Source: Gracilibacillus salitolerans (GTDB taxonomy: Bacteria > Bacillota > Bacilli > Bacillales > Amphibacillaceae). Taken from it: DNA of 64,000 bases. Positions 18,013 to 26,790 of this stretch are shown here, in pieces. The notes below the pieces were generated by a model that was given only the letters and a program-made list of their open reading frames with translations, was not told where the DNA came from and ran no database searches. The stretch lies in NCBI RefSeq assembly GCF_009650095.1, contig NZ_CP045915.1, positions 2,356,001 through 2,420,000 of the forward strand. The letters are read 5' to 3'. A program made the position numbers and the translations under genes. How positions within the stretch are numbered: the stretch's first letter is position 1; every line of letters begins with the position of its first letter.

Positions 18013-18237
18013 ATGATTACACTAACGAAATTAAAAGGTGACACGATTACAATTAACGCTATATACATAGAACGTATTGAATCTTTTCCAGATACAACGA
18101 TCACTTTGACCAATCAGAAAAAAATGTTTGTGAAAGAATCAGAAGAAGAAGTGAAGGAAATGGTAAGAGAGTTTTATAAGCAAATAGGTCTCTATCAACT
18201 TCAAAGAGAAGTGGGTGAAAAAGGCAATGAATCCTAA
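18013..18237 (+). CDS. swrD: Swarming motility protein SwrD (FlbD family)
   Basis: 74-aa protein of the FlbD/YlzI family; MITLTKLKGDTITINAIYIE and RIESFPDTTITLTNQKKMFV closely follow the family pattern, with KESEEEVKEMVREFY. In B. subtilis SwrD increases flagellar motor power and is needed for swarming. The ATG has no nearby ribosome site except the one across the hairpin upstream. Its end overlaps the fliL start, so fliL is likely translationally coupled. Confidence 0.9.
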   Translation: MITLTKLKGDTITINAIYIERIESFPDTTITLTNQKKMFVKESEEEVKEMVREFYKQIGLYQLQREVGEKGNES

Positions 18238-18643
18238 ATTAATAAAAATTTTAGTTGTGGTTCTATTAATTATTACCATAGCAGGGGCTGTAACATTATA
18301 TTTTCTGCTAAATAACACATCTAATGACGGAGAAGCTATGTCGATTGATGATATGGTGAAATACTCTTATACAACCGAAGAAATAAGAACTGATCTAAAT
18401 GATGGTAATTTCGTTCTCATTCAATTTCAATTCATTACAAATAGTAAAGCTGCTTTAGGAGAAATTGAAAAAAGAGAATTCCAAGTAAAAAATGAATTTA
18501 TAAAATTATCAGTTGACTTAACAGCAAAAGACTTTCAAGAAAATTTATCGGAGTTAGAAAGTGATATAAAGACTGCTATGAATAAACATATGACGGAAGG
18601 CCAAATCGTCGATGTTCTAATTATAAGTAAAGTTATCCAGTAA
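18227..18643 (+). CDS. fliL: Flagellar basal body-associated protein FliL
   Basis: 138 aa from the ATG at 18227 (an in-frame GTG at 18215 is less likely). One N-terminal membrane segment (about 4-28, IKILVVVLLIITIAGAVTLY) and a periplasm-side domain with FVLIQFQFITNSKAALGEIE and the C-terminal QIVDVLIISKVIQ. FliL associates with the stator units and tunes motor function. It overlaps swrD by 11 nt and precedes fliM by 25 nt. Confidence 0.93.
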   Translation: MNPKLIKILVVVLLIITIAGAVTLYFLLNNTSNDGEAMSIDDMVKYSYTTEEIRTDLNDGNFVLIQFQFITNSKAALGEIEKREFQVKNEFIKLSVDLTAKDFQENLSELESDIKTAMNKHMTEGQIVDVLIISKVIQ

Positions 18644-18668
18644 GTTTACTCCGAATGGAGGTGGAAAA

Positions 18669-19670
18669 ATGGCAGATGAAGTTCTTTCGCAAAATGAGAT
18701 TGACGCCTTACTATCAGCTTTATCATCTGGTGAAATGGATGCCAATCAACTAAAAGAAGAAGAAAAAGATAAAAAGGTAAAAGTATATGACTTTAAAAGA
18801 GCACTAAGATTCTCTAAGGATCAAATAAGAAGTATTTCTAGAATTCATGATAACTTTGCTAGGTTGTTATCAACCTATTTTTCAGCACAGTTAAGAAATT
18901 ATGTACACATTGCTGTTGCTTCGGTAGATCAAATTCCTTATGAAGAGTTCATTCGATCCATTCCAACAAAAACAATTCTAAATGTTTACAGTGTGGAACC
19001 ATTAGATGGAAGAATAATTTTTGAGTTCAATCCTAACATAGCCTATGCCATGCTAGATCGTATGCTCGGTGGGAAAGGAAGCAGTGTTAATAAGATTGAT
19101 AATTTAACTGAAATTGAAACAACGCTTATGTCACAACTGTTTGAAAAAGCTTTAGACAATCTTCAAGAAGCCTGGGGATCCGTAGTTAATATTGACCCAA
19201 TGCTGGAAGACTTTGAAGTCAACCCGCAATTTTTACAACTAGTTTCTCCTAATGAAACAGTTGTTGTAGTGTCCTTGGATACTACAATTGGTGATAGTAG
19301 CGGTATGATTAACATTTGTATCCCTCACGTAGTACTCGAACCGATTATTCCAAAGTTATCTGTTCATTATTGGATGCAAAATGAAAATTCCAAGGAAAGA
19401 AAACCAGAAGAATATGAATCTATTTCTCAAAATATTAAGCAAACAACCTTGGATATGACTGCTATATTAGGTGAAGCATCCATTACATTAGAAGAATTTT
19501 TATTCCTTGGAATAAACGATACCGTTGTACTGGATAAAAGTATTGATCAAGCATTAACATTACAAGTTGGTCAAGAGCCTAAATTTCTCGTTCAACCAGG
19601 AAAGAAAAAACAAAAGATAGCAGTACAAGTATTAGACGAAATTAAGGGAGGGGATCAAGATGATGAATGA
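18669..19670 (+). CDS. fliM: Flagellar motor switch protein FliM
   Basis: C-ring component that binds phosphorylated CheY. 333 aa. The N-terminal VLSQNEIDALLSALSSG is the CheY-binding EIDALL peptide. The middle CheC-like domain includes FARLLSTYFSAQLRNYVHIA and the C-terminal SpoA domain covers about 255-325 (LEEFLFLGINDTVVLDKS). GGAGGTGG precedes the ATG. Its 3' end overlaps fliY by 11 nt, matching the B. subtilis order fliM-fliY-cheY. Confidence 0.97.
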   Translation: MADEVLSQNEIDALLSALSSGEMDANQLKEEEKDKKVKVYDFKRALRFSKDQIRSISRIHDNFARLLSTYFSAQLRNYVHIAVASVDQIPYEEFIRSIPTKTILNVYSVEPLDGRIIFEFNPNIAYAMLDRMLGGKGSSVNKIDNLTEIETTLMSQLFEKALDNLQEAWGSVVNIDPMLEDFEVNPQFLQLVSPNETVVVVSLDTTIGDSSGMINICIPHVVLEPIIPKLSVHYWMQNENSKERKPEEYESISQNIKQTTLDMTAILGEASITLEEFLFLGINDTVVLDKSIDQALTLQVGQEPKFLVQPGKKKQKIAVQVLDEIKGGDQDDE

Positions 19671-20865
19671 CGGAATGTTATCCCAAGATGAAATAGATGC
19701 ATTATTGAATGGCTCTGATGATACCAATGAAGATGTGAATTCAAATGAAGCTCCTTCCACAGATGAATACCTATCATCTATAGAAGAAGATGCTTTAGGA
19801 GAAATTGGAAATATATCTTTTGGTAGCTCTGCAACAACGCTATCAACTTTATTAAATCAAAAAGTAGAGATTACAACCCCTATCATCAGTGTTCTTCATA
19901 AAGGTGAATTAGAGGAAGAATTTCCTGTACCATATGTTGGAATAGAAGTGAAATATACAGAAGGTTTCAGTGGGGCAAATTTATTTATTCTGGAATCAAA
20001 AGATGCAGCTATTATTGCTGATCTTATGCTTGGTGGAAATGGTGATCCTGAATCTCAGGAGTTAAATGATATCCATTTAAGTGCTGTTCAAGAAGCGATG
20101 AATCAAATGATGGGAACTGCAGCTACTAGCATGTCTACTGTTTTTAATAAGAAGGTGGATATTTCACCTCCAACAACATCTATTATGGATGTTACAGAAG
20201 AAGAAACAGAATCCTTAACACCAGATGAGGATGTCTTAATCAAGGTTTCCTTTCAATTAAAAATTGGAACGTTAGTAGATTCAAAAATTATGCAGTTATT
20301 ACCTGTTACGTTCGCTAAAGATTTAGTGGATCAATTATTAAATGTACCAGAGAAACCAGATGAATCAAATAACAAAACGATTGATGAGTCGGAAACAGCT
20401 AAGGCGGAAATCAATCAAAATAATGAGGCTGAATCGGTTCCTAATAATCAACCAGGACAACAACAAACTTCGATGCCTCAATCACACGCAAATGCTCAAC
20501 CACATCAGCCGAAACAATTAGGAAGCCAATCAGCAGGAGCCAACCAAGGAGTCCAAGCTGCTTCTTTCTCCAATTTTGAGGATGTGCCATTACAACAAAG
20601 TGAGAAACGAAATCTGGATTTATTAATGGATATTCCTTTACAAGTAACGGTCGAGTTAGGAAGAACGAAACGAACTGTAAAAGAAATTTTAGAATTATCC
20701 TCTGGTTCCATTCTGGAATTAGATAAACTAGCAGGTGAACCAGTGGATATATTAGTCAACCAAAAACTTATAGCTAAAGGTGAAGTCGTAGTAATTGACG
20801 AAAACTTTGGTGTAAGAGTAACAGATATAGTAAGTAAAGAAGATAGATTAAAACAATTAAAATAG
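19660..20865 (+). CDS. fliY: Flagellar motor switch phosphatase FliY
   Basis: 401 aa. Combines the switch role of FliN with CheY-P phosphatase activity in Bacillus. N-terminal MLSQDEIDALLNG is a CheY-binding peptide; two phosphatase helices follow, EDALGEIGNISFGSSATTLS and LSAVQEAMNQMMGTAATSMS, carrying the E-xx-N pattern of CheC-type phosphatases. A long Gln/Asn/Pro linker (about 225-300) leads to a C-terminal SpoA/FliN domain (LLMDIPLQVTVELGRTKRTV). Starts ATGATG at 19660/19663 after GGGAGGGG. cheY is next. Confidence 0.96.
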   Translation: MMNDGMLSQDEIDALLNGSDDTNEDVNSNEAPSTDEYLSSIEEDALGEIGNISFGSSATTLSTLLNQKVEITTPIISVLHKGELEEEFPVPYVGIEVKYTEGFSGANLFILESKDAAIIADLMLGGNGDPESQELNDIHLSAVQEAMNQMMGTAATSMSTVFNKKVDISPPTTSIMDVTEEETESLTPDEDVLIKVSFQLKIGTLVDSKIMQLLPVTFAKDLVDQLLNVPEKPDESNNKTIDESETAKAEINQNNEAESVPNNQPGQQQTSMPQSHANAQPHQPKQLGSQSAGANQGVQAASFSNFEDVPLQQSEKRNLDLLMDIPLQVTVELGRTKRTVKEILELSSGSILELDKLAGEPVDILVNQKLIAKGEVVVIDENFGVRVTDIVSKEDRLKQLK

Positions 20866-20887
20866 ATAAATGAAAGGATTGATAGAT

Positions 20888-21250
20888 ATGGCTAAAACAG
20901 TATTAATCGTAGATGACGCTGCTTTTATGAGAATGATGATTAAAGATATTTTAACAAAGAATGGATATGACGTAGTAGGAGAAGCACAGGATGGTCAAGA
21001 GGCTGTTGAAAAATATAAAGAATTACAACCTGATTTAGTAACTATGGATATAACAATGCCAGAAATGGATGGAATTGCTGCTTTAAAAGAAATTCAAAGT
21101 ATCAATGGAGCTGCTAAGGTAATTATGTGTTCTGCAATGGGACAGCAAGCGATGGTAATTGATGCGATTCAAGCAGGTGCAAAAGACTTTATCGTAAAAC
21201 CATTCCAAGCTGATCGGGTAATTGAAGCCATTTCAAAAGTTTTAGGTTAA
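20888..21250 (+). CDS. cheY: Chemotaxis response regulator CheY
   Basis: 120-aa single-domain receiver. From the ATG at 20888 (AAAGGA upstream) the acidic pair is D9/D10, the phosphoacceptor D54 (VTMDITMPEMDG), a Ser at CSAMGQ in the place of the Thr/Ser switch, and Lys104 (FIVKPFQ). Phosphorylated by CheA, it acts on FliM and FliY. It is embedded in the export/switch part of the operon, as in B. subtilis, away from the cheB-cheA-cheW-cheC-cheD block. Confidence 0.97.
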   Translation: MAKTVLIVDDAAFMRMMIKDILTKNGYDVVGEAQDGQEAVEKYKELQPDLVTMDITMPEMDGIAALKEIQSINGAAKVIMCSAMGQQAMVIDAIQAGAKDFIVKPFQADRVIEAISKVLG

Positions 21251-21254
21251 TGAG

Positions 21255-21908
21255 GTGATTGGCATTAACCTGAAATTACTAATAAGCCTATTATTTATGT
21301 GTCTTCTAGTTTGGGCTTCACCAGTTAATTTGGTAGCTAGTGGAATGGTAAATGATATGTTTGATAATCAAGAGGAAATAAAACAAGAGGAAGAGATCGA
21401 TAACGAAGCTGTTACAGATGAGGAACATTCTGCTGTTGATTCTCCCAGTTTTATAGGGAGTTTCATCAAACTCATTTTCGCTTTAGCAATTGTTATTGGT
21501 TTGATTGTACTGATTTCGAAGTATGCACGAAAAAAAAATGGCTTTCTCAAAAAGCATCAAGTTATTGAAAATTATGGTGGTATAACTGTTGGATCTAATA
21601 AATCGATTCAAACGATAAAAATTGGCGATCGCTTTTATGTCATTGGCGTTGCAGATAATATTGAATTATTAATGGAAATTACTGACCCTGAAACAATGGA
21701 ACAATTAATGAAACAAGAAGAAACAAGTGATTCTTTAGATAAACTTAAAGCGAAACTAACTAAACAACCCGCAGAGCCATCAAAAAATAGCAATCAAAAT
21801 TTCAGTTCGCTATTTAACAAGGAGCTAAATACAATGAAAGAAGGAAGAAAGAAAGTATATCAAAAACTGAAAGAAAGTAGTCAAAAAAATGATCATAAAC
21901 CTCATTGA
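21255..21908 (+). CDS. fliZ: Flagellar biosynthesis protein FliZ (FliO family)
   Basis: About 217 aa. N-terminal signal-like segment (LLISLLFMCLLVWA), an acidic extracytoplasmic stretch, one membrane segment (about 70-91, FIKLIFALAIVIGLIVLISK) and a cytoplasmic FliO-type domain (VIENYGGITVGSNKSIQTIKIGD in two parts) with a charged tail. FliO helps assemble the FliP ring of the export gate. The start is unclear: GTG 21255 lies inside the only Shine-Dalgarno (GAGGTG 21252-21257), and the best-spaced codon downstream is ATT at 21264. Overlaps fliP by 20 nt. Confidence 0.9.
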   Translation: MIGINLKLLISLLFMCLLVWASPVNLVASGMVNDMFDNQEEIKQEEEIDNEAVTDEEHSAVDSPSFIGSFIKLIFALAIVIGLIVLISKYARKKNGFLKKHQVIENYGGITVGSNKSIQTIKIGDRFYVIGVADNIELLMEITDPETMEQLMKQEETSDSLDKLKAKLTKQPAEPSKNSNQNFSSLFNKELNTMKEGRKKVYQKLKESSQKNDHKPH

Positions 21909-22566
21909 TGTTTTCTCTAGCTCAGATCCTGAGAGTATATCTACATCTGTTCGGTTACTTTTATTATTAACTGTTCTTTCATTGGCTCCTAGTATATTAA
22001 TATTAATGACCAGCTTTACTAGAATTTTGATTGTATTATCATTTGTTCGAACATCATTAGCGACCCAACAAATGCCACCAAATCAAGTGTTGATTGGTCT
22101 CGCTTTATTTATGACATTTTTTATTATGGCACCTACATTTCAAGAAATAAATGAGGAAGCATTACAGCCGTTATTCGAGGAAGAGATGACTTTAGAAGAA
22201 GCCTATGATAATGCAAGTGTCCCGATTAAGGAGTTCATGTCCAAGCATACAAGGGAAAAAGATTTAGCATTATTCATGAACTATGCAGAAATAGATAGAC
22301 CGGAAACAGTTCAAGATATTCCCTTGACGACATTAGTTCCAGCTTTTGCAATAAGTGAACTAAAAACAGCTTTTCAAATGGGTTTTATGATATTTGTTCC
22401 ATTCCTAGTAATTGATATGGCAGTTGCAAGTGTCTTAATGTCTATGGGGATGATGATGTTACCTCCGGTGATGATTTCATTACCATTTAAAATATTATTG
22501 TTTGTTCTAGTAGATGGGTGGTATTTAATTACACATTCATTATTAGATGGTTTCTTACCACTGTGA
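21889..22566 (+). CDS. fliP: Flagellar export gate protein FliP
   Basis: 225 aa, four membrane segments. It carries the conserved LLLLTVLSLAPSILILMTSF and TRILIVLSFVRTSLATQQMP motifs of FliP and the LVPAFAISELKTAFQMGF motif near residue 150. FliP, FliQ and FliR form the core of the export channel. No clear Shine-Dalgarno precedes the ATG, which lies inside the fliZ end, so translation is probably coupled to fliZ. fliQ follows after 25 nt. Confidence 0.96.
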   Translation: MIINLIDVFSSSDPESISTSVRLLLLLTVLSLAPSILILMTSFTRILIVLSFVRTSLATQQMPPNQVLIGLALFMTFFIMAPTFQEINEEALQPLFEEEMTLEEAYDNASVPIKEFMSKHTREKDLALFMNYAEIDRPETVQDIPLTTLVPAFAISELKTAFQMGFMIFVPFLVIDMAVASVLMSMGMMMLPPVMISLPFKILLFVLVDGWYLITHSLLDGFLPL

Positions 22567-22591
22567 CATAGTTTGAGAGGAGATACTGATA

Positions 22592-22861
22592 GTGAGTGGA
22601 GAATTTGTTGTTTCATTAGCCGAGCAGGGGATATTTACAATTTTAATGGTAGCTGGGCCGATCCTAATACTGGCATTAGTAGTAGGATTATTAGTAAGTA
22701 TTTTTCAGGCTACTACCCAAATCCAAGAACAAACACTTGCATTTATACCGAAAATTGTTGCTGTCTTACTAGGTATTATCGTATTTGGACCCTGGATGCT
22801 ATCAACAATGGTAGAATTTGCAGCAAATTTATTTCAAAATCTGAATCAGTTTGTGAGATAA
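22592..22861 (+). CDS. fliQ: Flagellar export gate protein FliQ
   Basis: 89 aa, two membrane segments (about 16-38 and 53-75) typical of FliQ, with the family motif VVGLLVSIFQATTQIQEQTL. The start is a GTG at 22592 with GAGAGGAGA upstream. An overlapping open frame (22573-22872) is in another frame and is not a gene. fliR begins 3 nt after the stop. Confidence 0.95.
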   Translation: MSGEFVVSLAEQGIFTILMVAGPILILALVVGLLVSIFQATTQIQEQTLAFIPKIVAVLLGIIVFGPWMLSTMVEFAANLFQNLNQFVR

Positions 22862-22864
22862 GCT

Positions 22865-23635
22865 ATGTTTGAGTTAATAGATATCAATCGTTTCCCAGCA
22901 TTTATTTTAATCTTAGTGAGAGTAGTGGCTTTTTTTGCAACCGTGCCGATCTTCTCATATCGTAATATACCAACACAATTAAAAATTGGTATAGGTGTTT
23001 TTATAGCATGGATCATGTTTTATACACTGGAGATTCCTGAGCTTGCATTTGATGGCATGTATATTTTACTGATAATGAAAGAGGCAATCATAGGTTTATT
23101 ACTAGGTTTAATCGCTTATTTAATATTAGCTGCCATTCAGATTGCAGGTGGCTTCATCGATTTTCAAATGGGATTCGCGATCGCCAATGTTGTTGATCCA
23201 CAAACAGGAGCTCAAAGTCCATTAATAGGACAATACTTTTATACGATCGCTCTGTTGTTTTTATTATCAGTTGATGGTCATCACCTACTGCTTAACGGGC
23301 TGATGTATAGCTTTGATGAGCTTCCGTTAGATCAGTTTATTCAATTTAATAATTTGGATTTTATTCTAAGAACTTTCAGCCAAATGTTTGTCATGGCTTT
23401 TCAATTAGCTCTTCCGATTGTAGGTTGCTTGTTTTTAGTTGATGTAGCGTTAGGTATTATTGCACGAACCGTTCCGCAGCTAAATGTTTTTGTCGTGGGG
23501 CTTCCGCTTAAAATATTTGTTTCATTTGCTGTACTATTTATGTTTGTAACATTTTATATGATGATCGTGAAGCAACTTTTTCAATATACGTTAGAAACGA
23601 TGCAAAGTCTTATTCAAATGTTCGGAGGTGCTTAA
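22865..23635 (+). CDS. fliR: Flagellar export gate protein FliR
   Basis: 256 aa, about six membrane segments. Conserved features: PAFILILVRVVAFFATVPIF near the N-terminus, the FIDFQMGFAIANVVDPQTGAQ region split over residues 98-119, and the C-terminal PQLNVFVVGLPLKIFVSFAV. Part of the FliPQR channel. flhB follows at once; in some bacteria FliR and FlhB are fused, but here they are separate. Confidence 0.96.
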   Translation: MFELIDINRFPAFILILVRVVAFFATVPIFSYRNIPTQLKIGIGVFIAWIMFYTLEIPELAFDGMYILLIMKEAIIGLLLGLIAYLILAAIQIAGGFIDFQMGFAIANVVDPQTGAQSPLIGQYFYTIALLFLLSVDGHHLLLNGLMYSFDELPLDQFIQFNNLDFILRTFSQMFVMAFQLALPIVGCLFLVDVALGIIARTVPQLNVFVVGLPLKIFVSFAVLFMFVTFYMMIVKQLFQYTLETMQSLIQMFGGA

Positions 23636-23638
23636 TTG

Positions 23639-24718
23639 ATGAAATTACGGCTTGATCTTCAATATTTCGCAGGTGAAAAAACCGAAAAAGCCACTCCGAA
23701 AAAAAGACTAGATGCACGTAAAAAAGGACAAGTTGCCAAAAGTCAAGATGTAAATACAGCCATTTTACTATTTTTTGTGTTCATTATTCTTATGGTGACA
23801 GGTGATTTACTGAAAAGAACGATGACAGACATGTATAGCAAATCATTTACAGAATATATACATCAAGATCTTACAGAAGAAGAACTTTTCAACATGTTAT
23901 TAGATGTTCTGTCCCAAATTAGTATAGCAATCGCACCAATTATGCTAATTGCGATTGTAGCAGGGCTTGCTTCCAACTTTATGCAAATTGGCTTTTTGTA
24001 TACCACAGAACCGCTAAAGATGAAATTAAATAAAATTGATCCCATTCAAGGTGCAAAGAGAATATTTTCTGCACGAGCATTGGTGGAGTTAGTAAAATCT
24101 TTATTAAAGATTGTAGTTGTTGGTGTGATTACATTTTCTATCATATGGATCAACCGCGATGAGATGATGATGTTAGTTGATAAAGAGGTTAATGGAGCAT
24201 TAGCTTTCTTCGGACAGATGACGATCCAAATGGGGGTTGCAGCGGCCATTGGTTTGCTGATTATTTCGGTGATTGATTATGCTTATCAGAAATACGATTT
24301 TGAAAAGCAAAACCGAATGTCTAAAAATGACGTGAAAGATGAACATAAAAATATTGAAGGTGATCCATTAATCAAATCAAAAATAAAAGAAAAGCAAAGA
24401 CAAATGGCGATGCAGAGAATGATGAGTGAAGTACCTAATGCAGATGTTGTTATCACCAATCCAACTCATTATGCGATTGCAATCAAGTATGACGAATCAA
24501 AGGCAGATGCGCCATATGTTGTTGCAAAAGGTGTCGATTTTGTTGCGATGCGAATCAAGGATATCGCTCGAAATCATGATGTGATGACGGTAGAAAATCG
24601 ACCTTTAGCAAGAGCATTATATGATCAAGTCGAGATTGATGAAATCATAAGTGAAGAATTTTTCCAAGCTGTAGCGGAAATTTTAGCTTATGTCTATCGA
24701 ATTCAAAAGAAGATATAA
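23639..24718 (+). CDS. flhB: Flagellar export switch protein FlhB
   Basis: 359 aa from the ATG at 23639, which gives the family start MKLRLDLQYFAGEKTEKATP (a TTG at 23636 is the alternative). Four membrane segments, then the cytoplasmic domain with the autocleavage motif NPTH (VVITNPTHYAIAIKYD), which splits between N and P to switch export from hook to filament subunits. GGAGGTG lies upstream inside the end of fliR. Confidence 0.97.
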   Translation: MKLRLDLQYFAGEKTEKATPKKRLDARKKGQVAKSQDVNTAILLFFVFIILMVTGDLLKRTMTDMYSKSFTEYIHQDLTEEELFNMLLDVLSQISIAIAPIMLIAIVAGLASNFMQIGFLYTTEPLKMKLNKIDPIQGAKRIFSARALVELVKSLLKIVVVGVITFSIIWINRDEMMMLVDKEVNGALAFFGQMTIQMGVAAAIGLLIISVIDYAYQKYDFEKQNRMSKNDVKDEHKNIEGDPLIKSKIKEKQRQMAMQRMMSEVPNADVVITNPTHYAIAIKYDESKADAPYVVAKGVDFVAMRIKDIARNHDVMTVENRPLARALYDQVEIDEIISEEFFQAVAEILAYVYRIQKKI

Positions 24719-24756
24719 GAATGTTTGTGTGTTTCACGTAAAGGAGTTGTAAGAAG

Positions 24757-26790
24757 ATGAAAGCTAGAGATTTTTCCGTTTTATTTGGTGTTATATCTAT
24801 TATTATTATGTTAGTTATTCCTCTTCCAGGGTGGTTATTAAGTATATTAATTTTAACCAATATATCTCTAGCATTAATCGTGATTTTAGTCTCTATGAAT
24901 ACAACAGAGGCATTACAATTCTCTGTTTTTCCTTCCTTACTTTTGTTATTAACTTTATTTCGGTTGGGTTTGAATGTTTCAACTACTAGATCGATTTTAT
25001 CAGAGGCTGATGCAGGTGGTGTCGTTGAAACATTTGGTACTTTTGTTATCGGAGATAATCCTTTGGTAGGTTTTGTTGTATTTGTTATTTTAGTTATTAT
25101 TCAATTTTTAGTTATTACCAAGGGTAGTGAGCGTGTATCCGAAGTAGCTGCTCGTTTTACATTAGATGCAATGCCAGGTAAACAAATGAGTATCGATGCG
25201 GATTTAAATGCCGGAATGATCAATGAACATCAAGCGAAAGATCGTCGTGAAAAAATTGAACATGAAGCAGATTTTTATGGAGCGATGGATGGTGCTAGTA
25301 AATTCGTTAAAGGTGATGCCATTGCCGGTATAATTATTGTACTGATTAATATTATTTTTGGACTCATTATCGGTATGGCGCAACTAGGATTAAGTTTTAA
25401 TGAAGCAATTGACACCTATATGCGATTAACTGTTGGGGATGGATTAGTAAGTCAAATCCCAGCACTACTTATATCGACTGCTACCGGGATTGTTGTTACT
25501 AGAGTTGCCTCTGATGGCAACCTAAGTGCAGATGTTACTAAACAGTTACTTAGATATCCGACGCTGCTTTATGTTGCTGGTGGTACCATCTTCTTCTTAG
25601 GTTTAACACCAATTAACTTTGTTCTGACAACGATGATCGCTGCTATATTAATTATTAGTGCTTATCTGTTATCGAGAAAAACGCAAGTAGAAGAAGCACC
25701 AAGTGATGAACAAATAGATGAGTCAGAATCAGAAGAAATGCAGTCACCGGAAAATGTAGTTGGTCTAATTAACATGGACCCAATCGAATTCGAATTTGGA
25801 TATGGACTAATTCCTTTAGCTGATTCTAATCAAGGTGGAGATTTATTAGATCGTGTTGTCATGATCAGACGCCAATTAGCAATTGAATTAGGATTAGTCA
25901 TTCCAGTTGTAAGAATCCGAGACAATATTCAGTTAAATCCTAATGAATATCGGCTTAAAATAAAGGGAAATGAAATAGCTAAAGGTGAATTATTACTAGA
26001 TCATTATTTAGCTATGAGTCCAGGTATTGAGGATGATGAATTAGAAGGTATTGACACTGTAGAACCGGCATTTGGCTTACCAGCTAAATGGATTACGGAA
26101 GAGGTAAGAGATGATGCGGAAATGTCTGGTTACACTGTTGTAGATCCTCCGTCTGTAGTCTCCACACATATTACAGAGTTAATAAAACGTTATGCACACC
26201 AGTTAATTGGTCGACAAGAAACCCAACAATTAATAGATCATTTAAAAGAGTCTAATCCAATTTTGGTTGAAGAAGTGACACCAGATCCATTAGCAGTTGG
26301 AGATGTTCAGAAAGTATTAGCTAAGTTGTTGCGTGAAAATGTATCTATCAAAAATTTACCGGTTATTTTCGAAACATTAGCAGACTTTGCTAAAATGACG
26401 ACAGATACAGATCTACTGACTGAATACGTAAGACAATCATTATCCGTTCAAATTACCAATGATATTGTGCAAGGTAAGCAGCAATTAAAAGTGATAACTG
26501 TTTCAGGTGAAGTGGAAAAATTAATTGCCGAGCATATACAACAAACCGAGCATGGCAGTTATCTAGCGATGGATCCTGATACACAACAACGAGTAATTCA
26601 CTCTGTTTCAGAAAATGTAGAGAACATAAGTTTACAGGAAGAGACACCAGTCATCTTATGCTCACCAACAATTCGAATGTATTTTAAACAATTACTAGAT
26701 CGCTTTTATCCACACGTGAATGTCTTGTCCTATAATGAAATTGAACCAACTGCAGAAATTCAAAGCATCGGGGTGGTGAACGTAGCATGA
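24757..26790 (+). CDS. flhA: Flagellar export ring protein FlhA
   Basis: 677 aa. The N-terminal half has about eight membrane segments with the FHIPEP-family signature FRLGLNVSTTRSIL and the RFTLDAMPGKQMSIDADLNA segment. The C-terminal cytoplasmic domain (from about residue 330) forms the nonameric docking ring for export chaperones. A strong AAAGGAG precedes the ATG by 11 nt. Its 3' end overlaps the flhF start by 4 nt. Confidence 0.97.
   Translation: MKARDFSVLFGVISIIIMLVIPLPGWLLSILILTNISLALIVILVSMNTTEALQFSVFPSLLLLLTLFRLGLNVSTTRSILSEADAGGVVETFGTFVIGDNPLVGFVVFVILVIIQFLVITKGSERVSEVAARFTLDAMPGKQMSIDADLNAGMINEHQAKDRREKIEHEADFYGAMDGASKFVKGDAIAGIIIVLINIIFGLIIGMAQLGLSFNEAIDTYMRLTVGDGLVSQIPALLISTATGIVVTRVASDGNLSADVTKQLLRYPTLLYVAGGTIFFLGLTPINFVLTTMIAAILIISAYLLSRKTQVEEAPSDEQIDESESEEMQSPENVVGLINMDPIEFEFGYGLIPLADSNQGGDLLDRVVMIRRQLAIELGLVIPVVRIRDNIQLNPNEYRLKIKGNEIAKGELLLDHYLAMSPGIEDDELEGIDTVEPAFGLPAKWITEEVRDDAEMSGYTVVDPPSVVSTHITELIKRYAHQLIGRQETQQLIDHLKESNPILVEEVTPDPLAVGDVQKVLAKLLRENVSIKNLPVIFETLADFAKMTTDTDLLTEYVRQSLSVQITNDIVQGKQQLKVITVSGEVEKLIAEHIQQTEHGSYLAMDPDTQQRVIHSVSENVENISLQEETPVILCSPTIRMYFKQLLDRFYPHVNVLSYNEIEPTAEIQSIGVVNVA

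Noticed and set aside
22573..22872. Alternative-frame ORF overlapping fliQ
   Set aside because: fliQ in the other frame has the family motif, ribosome site and proper length.
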